A DNA stretch of 64,000 nt from Panulirus ornatus (GCF_036320965.1 NC_092269.1:28798343-28862342), one strand, 5' to 3'; counted from the first letter of the stretch, positions 30,408-51,960 are shown. Notes: a model not told the origin generated them from the letters alone. Program-made: numbers and translations.

Positions 30408-30615
30408 TGACCTGGCCATAAACTGTCTTCCTCCCTGACCTGGCCTTAAACTGTCTTCCTCCCTGACCTGGCCGTAAACTGTCTTCCTCCCTGACCTGGT
30501 CATATACTGTCTTCCTCCCTGACCTGGCCATAAACTGTCTTCCTCCCTGACCTGTTCATAAACTGTCTTCCTCCCTGATCTGGTCATTAACTGTCTTCCC
30601 CCCTGACCTGGTCAG
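30408..30615. repeat. 28-bp minisatellite
   Basis: About seven units built on CTGTCTTCCTCCCTGACCTG, with variation in the last bases (GGCC, GGTC or TTC) and in the segment TAAACTG. Confidence 0.9.
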
Positions 30616-30790
30616 ACACTTTGTTACCGGACTCTTCCTGCAAAATGATAACACTGCCAGCCAGTGTCACCTTCGATGAGATAGTGTCGTCGTCAAGGAA
30701 CGGCTAACGAGCTTTTCATCTTAAGGCAGACTACCTTACTGTGCTCCTGCGTGAAGAGCAGGCTCGAAACTAAAGAAGGCCTTTATCAAA

Positions 30791-31150
<360 letters not shown>

Positions 31151-31317
31151 ACTACCCGAATGGAAGTCGGGTGCGTTCAAGTCTGGCAACATGGTAACAT
31201 AACATTGGTGACTATTGCAACTCTTAGGCTTTTGATCTAAGATGCATTTCGCAATATGCTCTTTTCAGCGTTAACATCACCAATGGTAAATGAAGTGAGG
31301 AAATTCTGCCATCACAT

Positions 31318-31437
31318 GATCTCCTACTGCATACTGACCTTCCGTCACATGACCACCTTACTGCATACTGACCTTCCGTCACATGACCACCTTACTGCAT
31401 ACTGACCTTCCGTCACATGACCTACTAATACACACTG
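31318..31437. repeat. 34-bp minisatellite, short
   Basis: Three to four units with CTGCATACTGACCTTCCGTC and ACATGACCACCTTA. Unrelated in sequence to the 34-bp array of gene 1. Confidence 0.85.
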
Positions 31438-31673
31438 ACCTGTCCTCACACCGCTTGCACGTAGAACACCTGGCGTGCTACGGTCAGTGGACAGGTGTCT
31501 CGCTGGTAGAACACCTGTTTGGGGGGGAGGTCGATGAATATCTTATCGGATGAAAAGAGACCCTCCCTGTATCCACCTCCAGCACCGGAGAATCTCACCA
31601 GAATATGCTCATTAATGTAGGTCAGACGTCTACATCAACGGATGAAAATGCAGGACGGGTCACACGACCCTAA

Positions 31674-32229
31674 CCCCATCTACCCAGTCGGCCAACACCA
31701 TCCCTTCCTCCATCACAACAGGAGGAGCGACCGCTAAACTGGTCTAGTTCTCCAACAGTAGAACCCAGTACTCCACTGCAGCTGCTACAACAAGGATCTA
31801 CTGACCCCAGAAATCCACTGCAGCTGCTACAACAAGGATCTACTGACCCCAGTAATCCACTGCAGCTGCTACAACAAGGATCTACTGACCCCAGTAATCC
31901 ACTGCAGCTGCTACAACAAGGATCTACTGACCCCAGTACTCCTCTGCAGCTGCTACAACAAGCCTTTAGTAACTCCCGTGTTTCTACAGCATCTACCACC
32001 TACAGTGTCATTGCTTCTTCTCAGGCAGCGACCCGCGGTGGAACATCTCGTACAGTAAACCACATTGCTCCTGCTGGGGCCTCGGGTGTTCCTGGTGGGG
32101 GTCCTACAGAGCTTTCTGGGATTCTGCACCGCGTCGCTGAGGGGATGAATTCTGAAGAATTGTGTGATTGCGTTCTCTTTCCCATGCATCTACGTACGCT
32201 AACAGTAATCATGTGCGTATACATGCATT
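31674..32229 (+). CDS. Possible coding exon with a 14-residue repeat
   Basis: A plus-strand frame of 185 codons stays open from the TAA at 31671 to the TAG at 32227. It contains about five 42-bp units that each read PLQLLQQGSTDPSN. The rest is rich in Ser, Thr, Gly and Pro (SGVPGGGPTELSGILHRVAEG). A possible acceptor (CATCTACCCAG) lies at its start. There is no early ATG. The opposite strand is also open over the repeat, because 42 is a multiple of 3. Treat it as a candidate only. Confidence 0.3.
31755..31958. repeat. 42-bp minisatellite
   Basis: Nearly five units with CTGCAGCTGCTACAACAAGG and ATCTACTGACCCCAGTA. Unit length is a multiple of three, and the frame is open on both strands. Confidence 0.93.
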
Positions 32230-32548
32230 AGAACATGTGAAGTGCGCAGGCAAATATATGTGAGCAATTTTCCAACGGTGTGCAGACGAGTCGAACTTGC
32301 GTCACGTGAAAGGCAGCCGAGGGGAGCTCCTCTAGCGATCCAGTGATGTGGGGAAAAGCTACCTTTCCAGATCCTCACGTCAAACCCCCGTTAACTGTTG
32401 ACCAAGTGAGGATGATCATCCCATCCACACACAGGTCTCATTGATACTATTAATCAACTCGGAAGCAAGAGTGGTGATGTCTGTATATCAGAACATGTAA
32501 TATATACTTGTATATTCATGACAACAATTTCATTCCTGTGCTCCAGTG

Positions 32549-32549
<1 letters not shown>
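32230..32549. other. Unassigned sequence
   Basis: No open frame or repeat recognised. Confidence 0.4.
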
Positions 32550-32582
<33 letters not shown>

Positions 32583-32587
32583 CACAA

Positions 32588-32773
32588 ACCTCCAACAGCC
32601 AGTATCGAACCCGGGACCCTTATGCAAGAGACGGGAATGCTACCGCTAGGCTATGGGCCTGGCCCATAGCCTAGCGGAAGATTCCCGTCTCTTGCACAGG
32701 GGTCCTGGGTTCGATCCTGGCAGTTGGAAGTTTGTATGTTCTATGAAGGTGCGCTTTCCTATGCACTTTGTTC

Positions 32774-32776
<3 letters not shown>
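32588..32776. mobile_element. Palindromic tRNA-like SINE pair 2
   Basis: Two 72-bp arms (32588-32659 and 32661-32732) are inverted about a single base at 32660. Each carries CCCATAGCCTAGCGG and a B box; the right one is GGTTCGATCC. The right tail TTTGTATGTTCTATGAAGGT runs into (TA)n at 32777. The left tail runs into (AT)n at 32550-32580. Arm identity is near 89 percent. Confidence 0.8.
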
Positions 32777-32871
<95 letters not shown>

Positions 32872-32873
32872 TC

Positions 32874-34130
32874 TGTCAATGATAAAGGTATCTAATCTGT
32901 ATAAAACTTCTCTAACACTAATATTACAATTCTTTGTGTATTTGATAATGGAAGATTCGATGATCTTTCTCGTGGTACAGGAATTAGAGCTGATAACTGA
33001 GATAGCATTACCCCAGTCAATACAATGATCATAATTCTTAATAAGGCATTTGATTCTTGTCCCGTTCTTGTACTATATTTATGTTGCTTAAGTCTAACCG
33101 AAAGATCTTTACCAGTCTGACCAACATAAAACTTATCACAATTTTTACATGGTAGTCTATAGACACATCCTGCAGATTTTTCTGGAGAGTCCCTTATTAA
33201 GATATTCTTTATATTATTGTTGTTGCTGAAGGCAACATTTACGTCGAAGGATTTAAGCAACATAGAAAGTTAAGTGAAAATATTACTAAAAGGGGAAGTT
33301 TGGGTTTAACTCTACAAAATGATTTCTTTGCCAGCTCAAGGGATTTATCAGTGAAAGATCTAGGATACTTTAACTTGGATCCAATGGAATACATCTCCTC
33401 AAACTCATCATCAATAAACTCTGAACTGCGTATTCGTAATGCCCTAAGGAACATAGACTGGAATGATGATAATTTAACTGTCATGTTGAACTGAGTAATA
33501 ATGGATATATGAACAAACATTGGTGGGTTTTCTGTATAGGCTAGACTTAAACATGTTTCCATCCCTATGGATCATGCAACCTTAGTATGGTAACATACTA
33601 TTATTTTCAATTTCTTCAGTAAATTTGATGGAAGGTACTAAATTGTTAAGTAAAGGGAGGAATGTTTGTAAGTTGTCATTTGTTGACCAAACACAAAGAA
33701 CATTATCTACACACCTAAACCTAATTGCATTAGAGGTAAGACATACTTTAGTAACTTTATTTCAAAGAATTCCATGTAAAGATTACATAATACAGGCGAA
33801 AGAGGGTAACACATTGCCATACCAAATTTCTGAGCATAATATTCTCCATTAAACTGAAATACACAGTCCTTTATACACAATGTTATCAATTCAATAAAAA
33901 AAAGTCTGAAACAGAAAAAATGAATAATACCCAATACATCAACCAAATAGTCAAAGAGATCATTAACTGGGACTTTTGTAAACAGAGAAAAAACATCAAA
34001 GCTAACCAGTTTCAGTAAAAATTAACATGAATATCATTAAGCATGTTAACTAAATCTACATTGTTCATAATGTTAGAATTTAATATATTACCCACTAATG
34101 GGCTTAATTAAGAAACTCATCACTTTGACA
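32874..34130 (-). mobile_element. Penelope-like element, copy A
   Basis: The minus strand encodes, from N to C terminus: an RT segment with LVSFDVFSLFTKVPVNDL; FGMAMCYPLSPVLCNLYMEF; a decayed catalytic motif CVDNVLCVW where this class has YVDD; and a C-terminal GIY-YIG endonuclease (CVYRLPCKNCDKFYVGQTGK with SVRLKQHK). Stops and a one-base deletion near 33042 break the frame. The GIY-YIG end is at the left, next to (TA)n. Inactive. Confidence 0.88.
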
Positions 34131-34179
34131 GTTTATATGCAACAGCTTCTATGGTTCATCCTCTCCTCCTCTCTTCTGA

Positions 34180-35152
<973 letters not shown>

Positions 35153-35240
<88 letters not shown>
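35153..35240. repeat. (CA)n microsatellite
   Basis: About 44 CA units. The corresponding array in copy B (41781-41870) differs by one unit. Confidence 0.97.
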
Positions 35241-35242
<2 letters not shown>

Positions 35243-35399
35243 GTCTGCTTTTGGTTTAGCCAGAAGACAAAAGTCACTTTCGGCCATGTTGTCAGTGGAA
35301 TATAATCTCGTTTAAGAACCCACTCCGAAGAAGGCCATCCTTTCCCTGCTGGTAATTGTAGCGCAACCTAGAACTGTCAGAGCCCCTGGAGAAGGTTTT

Positions 35400-36190
35400 G
35401 TTTATTATAATGATAATAATGATAATAATGTTGTAGTGGTGATTGTAATTGTAGGAGACTCCGTAGACGGTGTTGTAGTGGTAGATGTAGGAGACTCAGT
35501 AGATGGTGTTGTAGTGGTAGTTGTAGGAGGTTAAGTAGATGGTGCTGCAATCGTCCTCGAAGTTCCAGTAGTTTCAGTAGATGATGGAGGTTGTACACAA
35601 CACTGAGTACTGTCTGAAATGCAGTCAACCCCGTTGAAGTAAGGACGGTCAGTTGGACAAAACTGCTGGATTCCTATGCCACCAGGATAACAGACGTAGA
35701 ACTTACTACAGCTATTCTTGTCGGCATATGTGCTGAAATCACCGTGGCAGGTGAAGTAGCATTCCCTGATTGTCCTGTTTAAGGACTTGCTGGAGGCTAT
35801 TGCACCTGTATCAGTTCCCGTCACGGCCAGACCGGCTTTATGTGAACAGAATTTCAAACAGGATGTGTCGATGCATTGGTTCGACTCCATATGAAGCAGT
35901 CTACCTTGTTGGCACCTGTGCTCGTCGTGCACCACACGTCCCCTGCCGAGTAGGTCACAGTGGCAGGGGTGAGGACACGCCGGGGCGCAGGGACTCTCTT
36001 CCTGGACGCAAGTCCTGCCAGTAGGGTCGAAGTACTGGCCGAGGGGACAACGTTGTGAGGTGAAGTCGGGGACGCCACGAGCCAGGCACACATGGTAGAG
36101 GTGACAGTCCCAGGGATGGGGCACGAGGTCGTCCGGATGGCAGGAGAGGTGTAGTGAACAGTTGAGGTCAGGAACTGCTCCTGCCAAGCC
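35400..36190 (-). pseudogene. Truncated copy of gene 5, copy A
   Basis: The minus-strand frame 35531-36190 repeats the first about 218 residues of gene 5 almost exactly, including the acceptor TTTTCCAG before GGCTTGGCAGG. It has the three N-terminal cysteine-rich domains and the start of the Thr/Pro stretch. A Glu codon is replaced by TAA at 35531. A few more Thr/Pro codons follow before a GATAAT-type repeat at about 35400. The three C-terminal CBM14 domains are absent. It could give a short soluble form if transcribed, but it is more likely a broken copy. Confidence 0.85.
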
Positions 36191-36224
36191 CTGGAAAATA
36201 TAACGTGTAAGTATTTAATGAAGA

Positions 36225-38100
36225 AAATTTCTCCATAACCCTCCCACATACACATGTATATACATACACGTCCACACACGCAAATATACATACCTGTACA
36301 TCTCAACGTATACATGAATATACACACACAGACATATACATATATACACATGTACATAATTCATACTGTCTGTCTTTATTCATTCCCATCGCCACCCCGC
36401 CACACATGAAATAACAACCCCCTCCCCCCAAATGTGCGCTAGGTAGCGCTAGGAAAAGACAACAAAGGCCCCATTCGTTCACACTCAGTCTCTAGCTGTC
36501 ATGCAATAATACCCGAAACCACAGCCTTTCCACATCCACGCCCCACAGAACCATCCATGGTTTACCCCAGACGCTTCACATGCCCTGGTTCAATCCATTG
36601 ACAGCACGTCGACCCCGGTATACCACATCGTTCCAATTCACTCTATTCCTTGCACGCCTTTCACCCTCCTGCATGTTGAGGCCCCGATCACTCAAAATCT
36701 TTTTCGCTCCATCTTTCCACCTCCAATTTGGTCTCCTACTTCTCCTAGTTCCCTCCACCTCTGACACATATATCCACTTGGTCAGTCTTTCCTCACTCAT
36801 TCTCTCCATGTGACCAAACCATTTCAAAACACCCTCTTCTGCTCTCTCAACCACACTCTTTTTATTACCACACATCTCTCTTACCCTATTATTACTTACT
36901 CGATCAAACCATGTCACACCACATATTGTCCTCAAACATCTCATTTCCAGCACATCCACCCTCCTGCGCACAACTCTATCCATAGCCCACGCCTCGGAAC
37001 CATATAACATTGTTGGAGATAATGTTCTCGACTTCCACACCTTCTTCAACGCTCCCAGAACTTTCGCCCCCTCCCCCACCCTATGATTCACTTCCGCTTC
37101 CATGGTTCCATCCGCTGCCAAATCCACTTCCAGATATCTAAGACACTTCACTTCCTCCAGCTTTTCTCCATTCAAACTTACCTCCCAATTGACTTGACCC
37201 TCAACCCTACTGTATCTAATAAACTTGCTCTTATTCACATCTACTCTCAGCTTTCTTCTTTCACACACTTTACCAAACTCAGTCACCAGTTTCTGCAGTT
37301 TCTCACACGAATCAGCCACCAGCGCTGTATCATCAGTGAACAACAACTGACTCACTTCCCAAGCCCTCTCATCCACAACAGACTTCATACTTGCCCCACT
37401 TTCCAAAACACTTGCATTCACTTCCCTAACAACCCAATCCATAAACAAATTAAACAACCATGGAGACATCACACACCCCTGCTGCAAACCAACATTCACC
37501 TAGAACCAATCACTTTCCTATCTTCCTACACGTACATATGCCTTACATCCTTGATAAAAACTTTTCACTGCTTCTAACAACTTGCCTCCCACACCACATA
37601 TTCTTAGTACCTTCCACAGAGCATGTCTGTCGACTCTATCATATGCCTTCTCCAAATCTATAAATACCACATACAAATCCATTTGGTTTTCTAAGTATTT
37701 CTCACATACATTCTTCAGAGGAAACACCTGATCCACACATCCTCTACCACTTCTGAAACAACACTGCTCTTCCCCAATCTGATGCTCTGTACATGCCTTC
37801 ACCCTCTCAATTCAATACCCTCCCATATAATTTACCAGGAATACTCAACAAACTTATACCTCTGTAATCTGAGCAATCACTTTTATTCCCTTTGCTTTTG
37901 TACAATAGCACTATGCAAGCATTCCGCCAATCCCCGGCACCTCACCATGAGACATACATACGTTAGATAACCTTACCAAACAGTCAACAATACAGTCACC
38001 CCCTTTTTTAATAAATTCTACTGCAATACCATCCAAATCCGCTGCCTTGCCGGCTTTCATCTTCAGCAAAGCTATTCAATTACTCTTCTCTGTTACCAAA
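36225..38100 (-). mobile_element. RTE-like LINE, copy A
   Basis: Minus-strand copy with a long-form 3' UTR and an RT split by changes: a frame at 36576-37499 (QLLFTDDTALVAD, where the usual FADD is FTDD) and another at 37518-37802 (MDLEKAYDRVDRHALW pattern). A 36-bp deletion removes [10 protein letters not shown]. Indels become frequent near 37740-38100 compared with copy B. Confidence 0.88.
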
Positions 38101-39428
<1,328 letters not shown>

Positions 39429-39461
39429 TTATATATATTATATATTATATATATATATATT

Positions 39462-39498
<37 letters not shown>
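39429..39498. repeat. Irregular (AT)n at the start of copy B
   Basis: TATTATA-type irregular units, then regular (TA)n, just before the copy B Penelope-like element. Confidence 0.93.
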
Positions 39499-40760
39499 TC
39501 TGTCAATGATAAAGGTATCTAATCTGTATAAAACTTCTCTAACACTAATATTACAATTCTTTGTGTATTTGATAATGGAAGATTCGATGATCTTTCTCGT
39601 GGTACAGGAATTAGAGCTGATAACTGAGATAGCATTACCCCAGTCAATACAATGATCATAATTCTTAAATAAGGCATTTGATTCTTGTCCCGTTCTTGTA
39701 CTATATTTATGTTGCTTAAGTCTAACCGAAAGATCTTTACCAGTCTGACCAACATAAAACTTATCACAATTTTTACATGGTAGTCTATAGACACATCCTG
39801 CAGATTTTTCTGGAGAGTCCCTTATTAAGATATTCTTTATATTATTGTTGTTGCTGAAGGCAACATTTACGTCGAAGGATTTAAGCAACATAGAAAGTTA
39901 AGTGAAAATATTACTAAAAGGGGAAGTTTGGGTTTAACTCTACAAAATGATTTCTTTGCCAGCTCAAGGGATTTATCAGTGAAAGATCTAGGATACTTTA
40001 ACTTGGATCCAATGGAATACATCTCCTCAAACTCATCATCAATAAACTCTGAACTGCGTATTCGTAATGCCCTAAGGAACATAGACTGGAATGATGATAA
40101 TTTAACTGTCATGTTGAACTGAGTAATAATGGATATATGAACAAACATTGGTGGGTTTTCTGTATAGGCTAGACTTAAACATGTTTCCATCCCTATGGAT
40201 CATGCAACCTTAGTATGGTAACATACTATTATTTTCAATTTCTTCAGTAAATTTGATGGAAGGTACTAAATTGTTAAGTAAAGGGAGGAATGTTTGTAAG
40301 TTGTCATTTGTTGACCAAACACAAAGAACATTATCTACACACCTAAACCTAATTGCATTAGAGGTAAGACATACTTTAGTAACTTTATTTCAAAGAATTC
40401 CATGTAAAGATTACATAATACAGGCGAAAGAGGGTAACACATTGCCATACCAAATTTCTGAGCATAATATTCTCCATTAAACTGAAATACACAGTCCTTT
40501 ATACACAATGTTATCAATTCAATAAAAAAAAGTCTGAAACAGAAAAAATGAATAATACCCAATACATCAACCAAATAGTCAAAGAGATCATTAACTGGGA
40601 CTTTTGTAAACAGAGAAAAAACATCAAAGCTAACCAGTTTCAGTAAAAATTAACATGAATATCATTAAGCATGTTAACTAAATCTACATTGTTCATAATG
40701 TTAGAATTTAATATATTACCCACTAATGGGCTTAATTAAGAAACTCATCACTTTGACAGT
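39499..40760 (-). mobile_element. Penelope-like element, copy B
   Basis: Same as copy A but without the one-base deletion. The GIY-YIG domain (minus-strand frame 39460-39891) is whole, from KNILIRDSPEKSAGCVYRLP through YVGQTGKDLSVRLKQHKYS to TTRKIIESSIIKYTKN, with the catalytic-type Arg and Glu present. The RT part is still broken. Confidence 0.88.
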
Positions 40761-40807
40761 TTATATGCAACAGCTTCTATGGTTCATCCTCTCCTCCTCT
40801 CTTCTGA

Positions 40808-41872
<1,065 letters not shown>

Positions 41873-42029
41873 GTCTGCTTTTGGTTTAGCCAGAAGACAA
41901 AAGTCACTTTCGGCCATGTTGTCAGTGGAATATAATCTCGTTTAAGAACCCACTCCGAAGAAGGCCATCCTTTCCCTGCTGGTAATTGTAGCGCAACCTA
42001 GAACTGTCAGAGCCCCTGGAGAAGGTTTT

Positions 42030-42820
42030 GTTTATTATAATGATAATAATGATAATAATGTTGTAGTGGTGATTGTAATTGTAGGAGACTCCGTAGACGG
42101 TGTTGTAGTGGTAGATGTAGGAGACTCAGTAGATGGTGTTGTAGTGGTAGTTGTAGGAGGTTAAGTAGATGGTGCTGCAATCGTCCTCGAAGTTCCAGTA
42201 GTTTCAGTAGATGATGGAGGTTGTACACAACACTGAGTACTGTCTGAAATGCAGTCAACCCCGTTGAAGTAAGGACGGTCAGTTGGACAAAACTGCTGGA
42301 TTCCTATGCCACCAGGATAACAGACGTAGAACTTACTACAGCTATTCTTGTCGGCATATGTGCTGAAATCACCGTGGCAGGTGAAGTAGCATTCCCTGAT
42401 TGTCCTGTTTAAGGACTTGCTGGAGGCTATTGCACCTGTATCAGTTCCCGTCACGGCCAGACCGGCTTTATGTGAACAGAATTTCAAACAGGATGTGTCG
42501 ATGCATTGGTTCGACTCCATATGAAGCAGTCTACCTTGTTGGCACCTGTGCTCGTCGTGCACCACACGTCCCCTGCCGAGTAGGTCACAGTGGCAGGGGT
42601 GAGGACACGCCGGGGCGCAGGGACTCTCTTCCTGGACGCAAGTCCTGCCAGTAGGGTCGAAGTACTGGCCGAGGGGACAACGTTGTGAGGTGAAGTCGGG
42701 GACGCCACGAGCCAGGCACACATGGTAGAGGTGACAGTCCCAGGGATGGGGCACGAGGTCGTCCGGATGGCAGGAGAGGTGTAGTGAACAGTTGAGGTCA
42801 GGAACTGCTCCTGCCAAGCC
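42030..42820 (-). pseudogene. Truncated copy of gene 5, copy B
   Basis: The minus-strand frame 42161-42820 is identical in protein to copy A, with the same TAA and the same loss of the C-terminal half. The acceptor side (TTTTCCAG) is kept. Confidence 0.85.
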
Positions 42821-42854
42821 CTGGAAAATATAACGTGTAAGTATTTAATGAAGA

Positions 42855-47093
<4,239 letters not shown>

Positions 47094-47306
47094 TGTTTAC
47101 GACATTTGGTAAACATGCGATTGTCCTAGCTTCGTCTCTTCGATATACATCAAGTGACTGTTATATATATCTCTCTTGTGTTTCTCCTGATGATGTGATT
47201 ATTACACGAAAGTGCACTTGGGAACTTATCGTGTTTCATTTTCCCCGTGGACTCACAGGAATATCTTGATGACGCTCAAAATTGTGATCCTTTCCAATAT
47301 ATATAC

Positions 47307-47307
<1 letters not shown>
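47094..47307 (-). repeat. Interspersed repeat of unknown class, minus strand
   Basis: The reverse complement matches 30958-31150 (GTTTACCAAATGTC end, CACTTTCGTGTAATAATCAC, TTGGAAAGGATCACAATTTT). Joined to (TA)n at 47308. Confidence 0.65.

Positions 47308-47392
<85 letters not shown>
47308..47392. repeat. (TA)n array
   Basis: About 42 TA units next to a LINE 3' tail. Confidence 0.97.
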
Positions 47393-48900
<1,508 letters not shown>

Positions 48901-48908
<8 letters not shown>

Positions 48909-49110
48909 TCAAACTATTCGCCATTTCCCGCATTAGCATGGTAGCGTTAAGAACAGAGGACTGGGTCTCTGAGGGAATATCCTCACCTGGCCCCCTTCTC
49001 TGTTCCTTCTTTTGGAAAATTAAAAAAAAAAAACTAGAGGGGAGGATTTCCAGCCCCCCGCCCCCTCCCCTTTTAGTCGCCTTCTACGACACGCAGGGAA
49101 TACGTGGGAA

Positions 49111-49112
<2 letters not shown>
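48901..49112 (-). mobile_element. Short LINE-derived element (copy S6)
   Basis: Same orientation and nearly the same sequence as S5. It lacks the terminal about 25 bp with the hairpin and joins (TA)n right after GAATACGTGGGAAGT. Confidence 0.9.

Positions 49113-49171
<59 letters not shown>
49113..49171. repeat. (TA)n array
   Basis: Separates S6 from a Penelope-like element. Confidence 0.97.
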
Positions 49172-49174
<3 letters not shown>

Positions 49175-50700
49175 CTAAAGAATTTGATTTTTGTCCTGTT
49201 TCTATTCTTTATGTTCCGGAAGTGTAAAATAAAGATCCTTACTTGTCTGCCCAACATAATACACATTGCAATTTTTACAAGGTATTTTGTAAACACGGCA
49301 CACAAAATTGTCAGTTGAGCTCCTGATTAATATATTCATTATGATATTGTTACTGTGAAGGCTACATTTACGTTCAAATATTTAACCAGCCTGGGAAGTG
49401 GTGTAAAGTTATCACTAAAAGGGAGAACTAAAAGGTTCTTGGTATCAAGGGGAGGTTTGGGTTTAAGCCTATAACTTCTTTGCCAACTTAAGACATCAGT
49501 GAAAGATCTAGGATATTTTATCTTGGATCCAATACAATATATCTCCTCAAACTCATCATCAATGTAGTCCAGATTGCCTATACGTAATGCCCTAAGTAAC
49601 ATAGACTGGAATGATGATAATTTAACTCTGTCATGTATACCTGAATAATAATGGATATATGAACAAACATTGGTAGTTTTTCTGCTAAACTTAAACTTGT
49701 TTCCTTGCCTATGGATCATGCAAACTAAAAGTGGTAACATACAATTATTTTCTACATCAACAGTAAAGTTGAAGGAAAGCACTAAACTGTTAAGTAAAGG
49801 GAGAAATGTTTGTAAATTTTTGTGTATTAGGTAAACACAAAGAACATCGTTTACATACCTAAATCAAATTGCCTTAGAGGGTAAGAAGATATCCTTTAGC
49901 AATTTTGTTTCATAGAATTCACTATAAAGATTACGTAATACTGTGAAAGAAGGTTACCCATCGCCATACCAGATTTCTGAGTATAATATTCTCCAATAAA
50001 TTGAAATACACCGTTCTCTATAAACGATTTTTATAAATTCAGTAAAAACAAATTTTGAAACAGGTTAATTGATATTATCCAAGACATTACCAAAATATTC
50101 TAAGTAGTCCTCAACTGGAATTTTTGTGAACAAGGATGAAGCATCAAAACTTACCAGTTTGAAATCAAAATCATCATTGATATCATTAAGCTAGTTAACT
50201 AAATCTGCATTGTTCATGATATTAGAATGTGATATCATACCCACTAGTGAGCTTGATAAAGAAACTAACCATTTTGATCATCTATATGTGATAGAGCCAA
50301 CTGAACTCACTATGGGTCTTGCTGGAAAGTTTGGTTTATGTGTTCTGATAAGTCCATACATACATGGCAATGAAGGGGACAATGAACAAAATCTTTTGAT
50401 GAGAGAATCATTACCTTTCAACAACAACTTCAGTTCTTTATTAAAGTGAGAAATATCTGTTTCCAGGGGATTTCTACTGAGTTTAAAGTACGTTGTATCA
50501 TCACATGAATGGTTATTCATTTGCGATAGATAATTACCTTTGTCCATAATCACAACTCTCTTAGGCTTACCTGATTTAGTAATATGTATATCATTACCTT
50601 TTTTCAAATTGTTAATAGCATTTTCCTTTTTCGACAATTTGGTAGAACTGGTTTTGACAAAGTGGCATACACTAAACCTTTACAAATGTAGATGATTTAC
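49172..50700 (-). mobile_element. Penelope-like element, diverged copy
   Basis: From right to left the minus strand encodes an N-terminal RT part (frame 50278-50637: KRVVIMDKGNYLSQM, LPCMYGLIRTHKP, RPIVSSVGSITYR). Next come LVSFDASSLFTKIPVED-type motif A near 50130 and RYVNDVLCV near 49850, where YVDD is expected. The C-terminal GIY-YIG remnant YKIPCKNCNVYYVGQTSKDL follows near 49250. Numerous stops. Different from copies A and B, so it is a second lineage or an older copy. Confidence 0.82.
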
Positions 50701-51079
50701 TGTATTTTTGTAAATTACAGAACGACCTTGTAATATGAACACAGTTAACTTTTTTGATGGAGCCCCCCCCCCAAAAAAAAAGAAAACTTTGTGGAGAGGT
50801 TCACCACAAAGAAAGACTATGTGTTTTGAATGAGATTGGATTCAGATGCAGACATGTTCTGGATGAGCCATCGTTCCAGTTATGTACTATAGTGCTGCCT
50901 GTTTGCTGCTACAGGAATACACCTTATTATCACCCATACATGTTAGAGTGTTGTGATGTGATTGTGAGGTCGTCTGCATAGGAGAGCACCTTCATTTTGT
51001 GGTTTGCCAGAGGTAATGGGAGGACATAGAAAAAGAGATTGAAGAAGGTTGAAGGGAGACTGCTCCTTACAGGGAATCC
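50701..51079. other. Unassigned sequence
   Basis: No firm identification. A C-run and A-run at 50766-50780 are low complexity. Confidence 0.35.
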
Positions 51080-51960
51080 CCTTTAAAGTTTCGGGGTTTT
51101 ACAAATGTAACATTATGGCCGATAAGTCACCTTCACCTCCCAATCACTTTAAATGAACTGAACAAAACACCACTCATTCTAGATATCATACACGACGCAC
51201 ATGCGAACTCACTACTCAGAAAGGAGATGAATGCAATATGAATGTCCTTAAAACATTAGATGTCACCAGAATTGGTTAAGAAAACCAATCCCTCAACATC
51301 CTATACAACACATTTCATCCGTTCCTCTCTAGCTATGCCTCACTCCTCTGGTCATTCGTCCTCTCATAAGCAAATATAACAAAGCTCCAAAGCGCACCAA
51401 ATAGTGCACTCAGAACAATCCCTAGCTGCCTGGCGACCACGAACACTCAGTACCTGCACAATGAAACAACGATCCTCACAATAAAGTCTCATCACAACTT
51501 GTTCAGCACTCAATTCAGTGCAACCGTTCCCATCCAAACCACTCCATAACTGACTCCAAGCTCCCAATTAGAAATGAAAAAGATTACCCCTGCCTCACAC
51601 TTCACTCACAGATTCCCCCACCCCCAGCAAACACTGGCTAAATATATATGAACTGAAATAACCCGAGAAACATCAACCAACCGCCTCCCTCCAAACTCAG
51701 TCTTAAATACCACCCCACTAGTCGTACATCCATCTGAAAGCACACTCCCTAGACAAACACGAGTCGCGCTCTCCCGTTTGCTCTTTGAGCATCATCAATC
51801 CCTCCACTACTGCAAACACCGACTCCAAACATCCAAGAACCTTTCATGCTCAAAGTGCACTGCCACAGTGAAGACACCAAACACATACCGCTACATTTCC
51901 CCACACTCTACTCACACAGACACACAAACGTCACTACACTTTATGCACTGTAGTCCCTCC
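51080..51960 (+). mobile_element. Jockey-like LINE, C-terminal remnant
   Basis: The plus strand, with frameshifts, reads ITKLQSAPNSALRTIPSCL, NTQYLHNETTILTIKSHHN and LFSTQFSATVPIQTTP, then KITPASHFTHRFPHPQQTLA. This is the order seen after the RT domain of arthropod jockey-clade elements. A Cys/His-like end (LSCSKCTATVKTPNTYRYI) follows near 51850. Non-functional. Confidence 0.65.

Noticed and set aside
30408..30615. CRISPR-like regular spacing in the minisatellites
   Set aside because: Units are contiguous and lack unique spacers, and the genome is eukaryotic.
32768..34130. Short plus-strand frames over the Penelope-like element
   Set aside because: The minus strand carries the RT and GIY-YIG motifs; the plus-strand frames show none.
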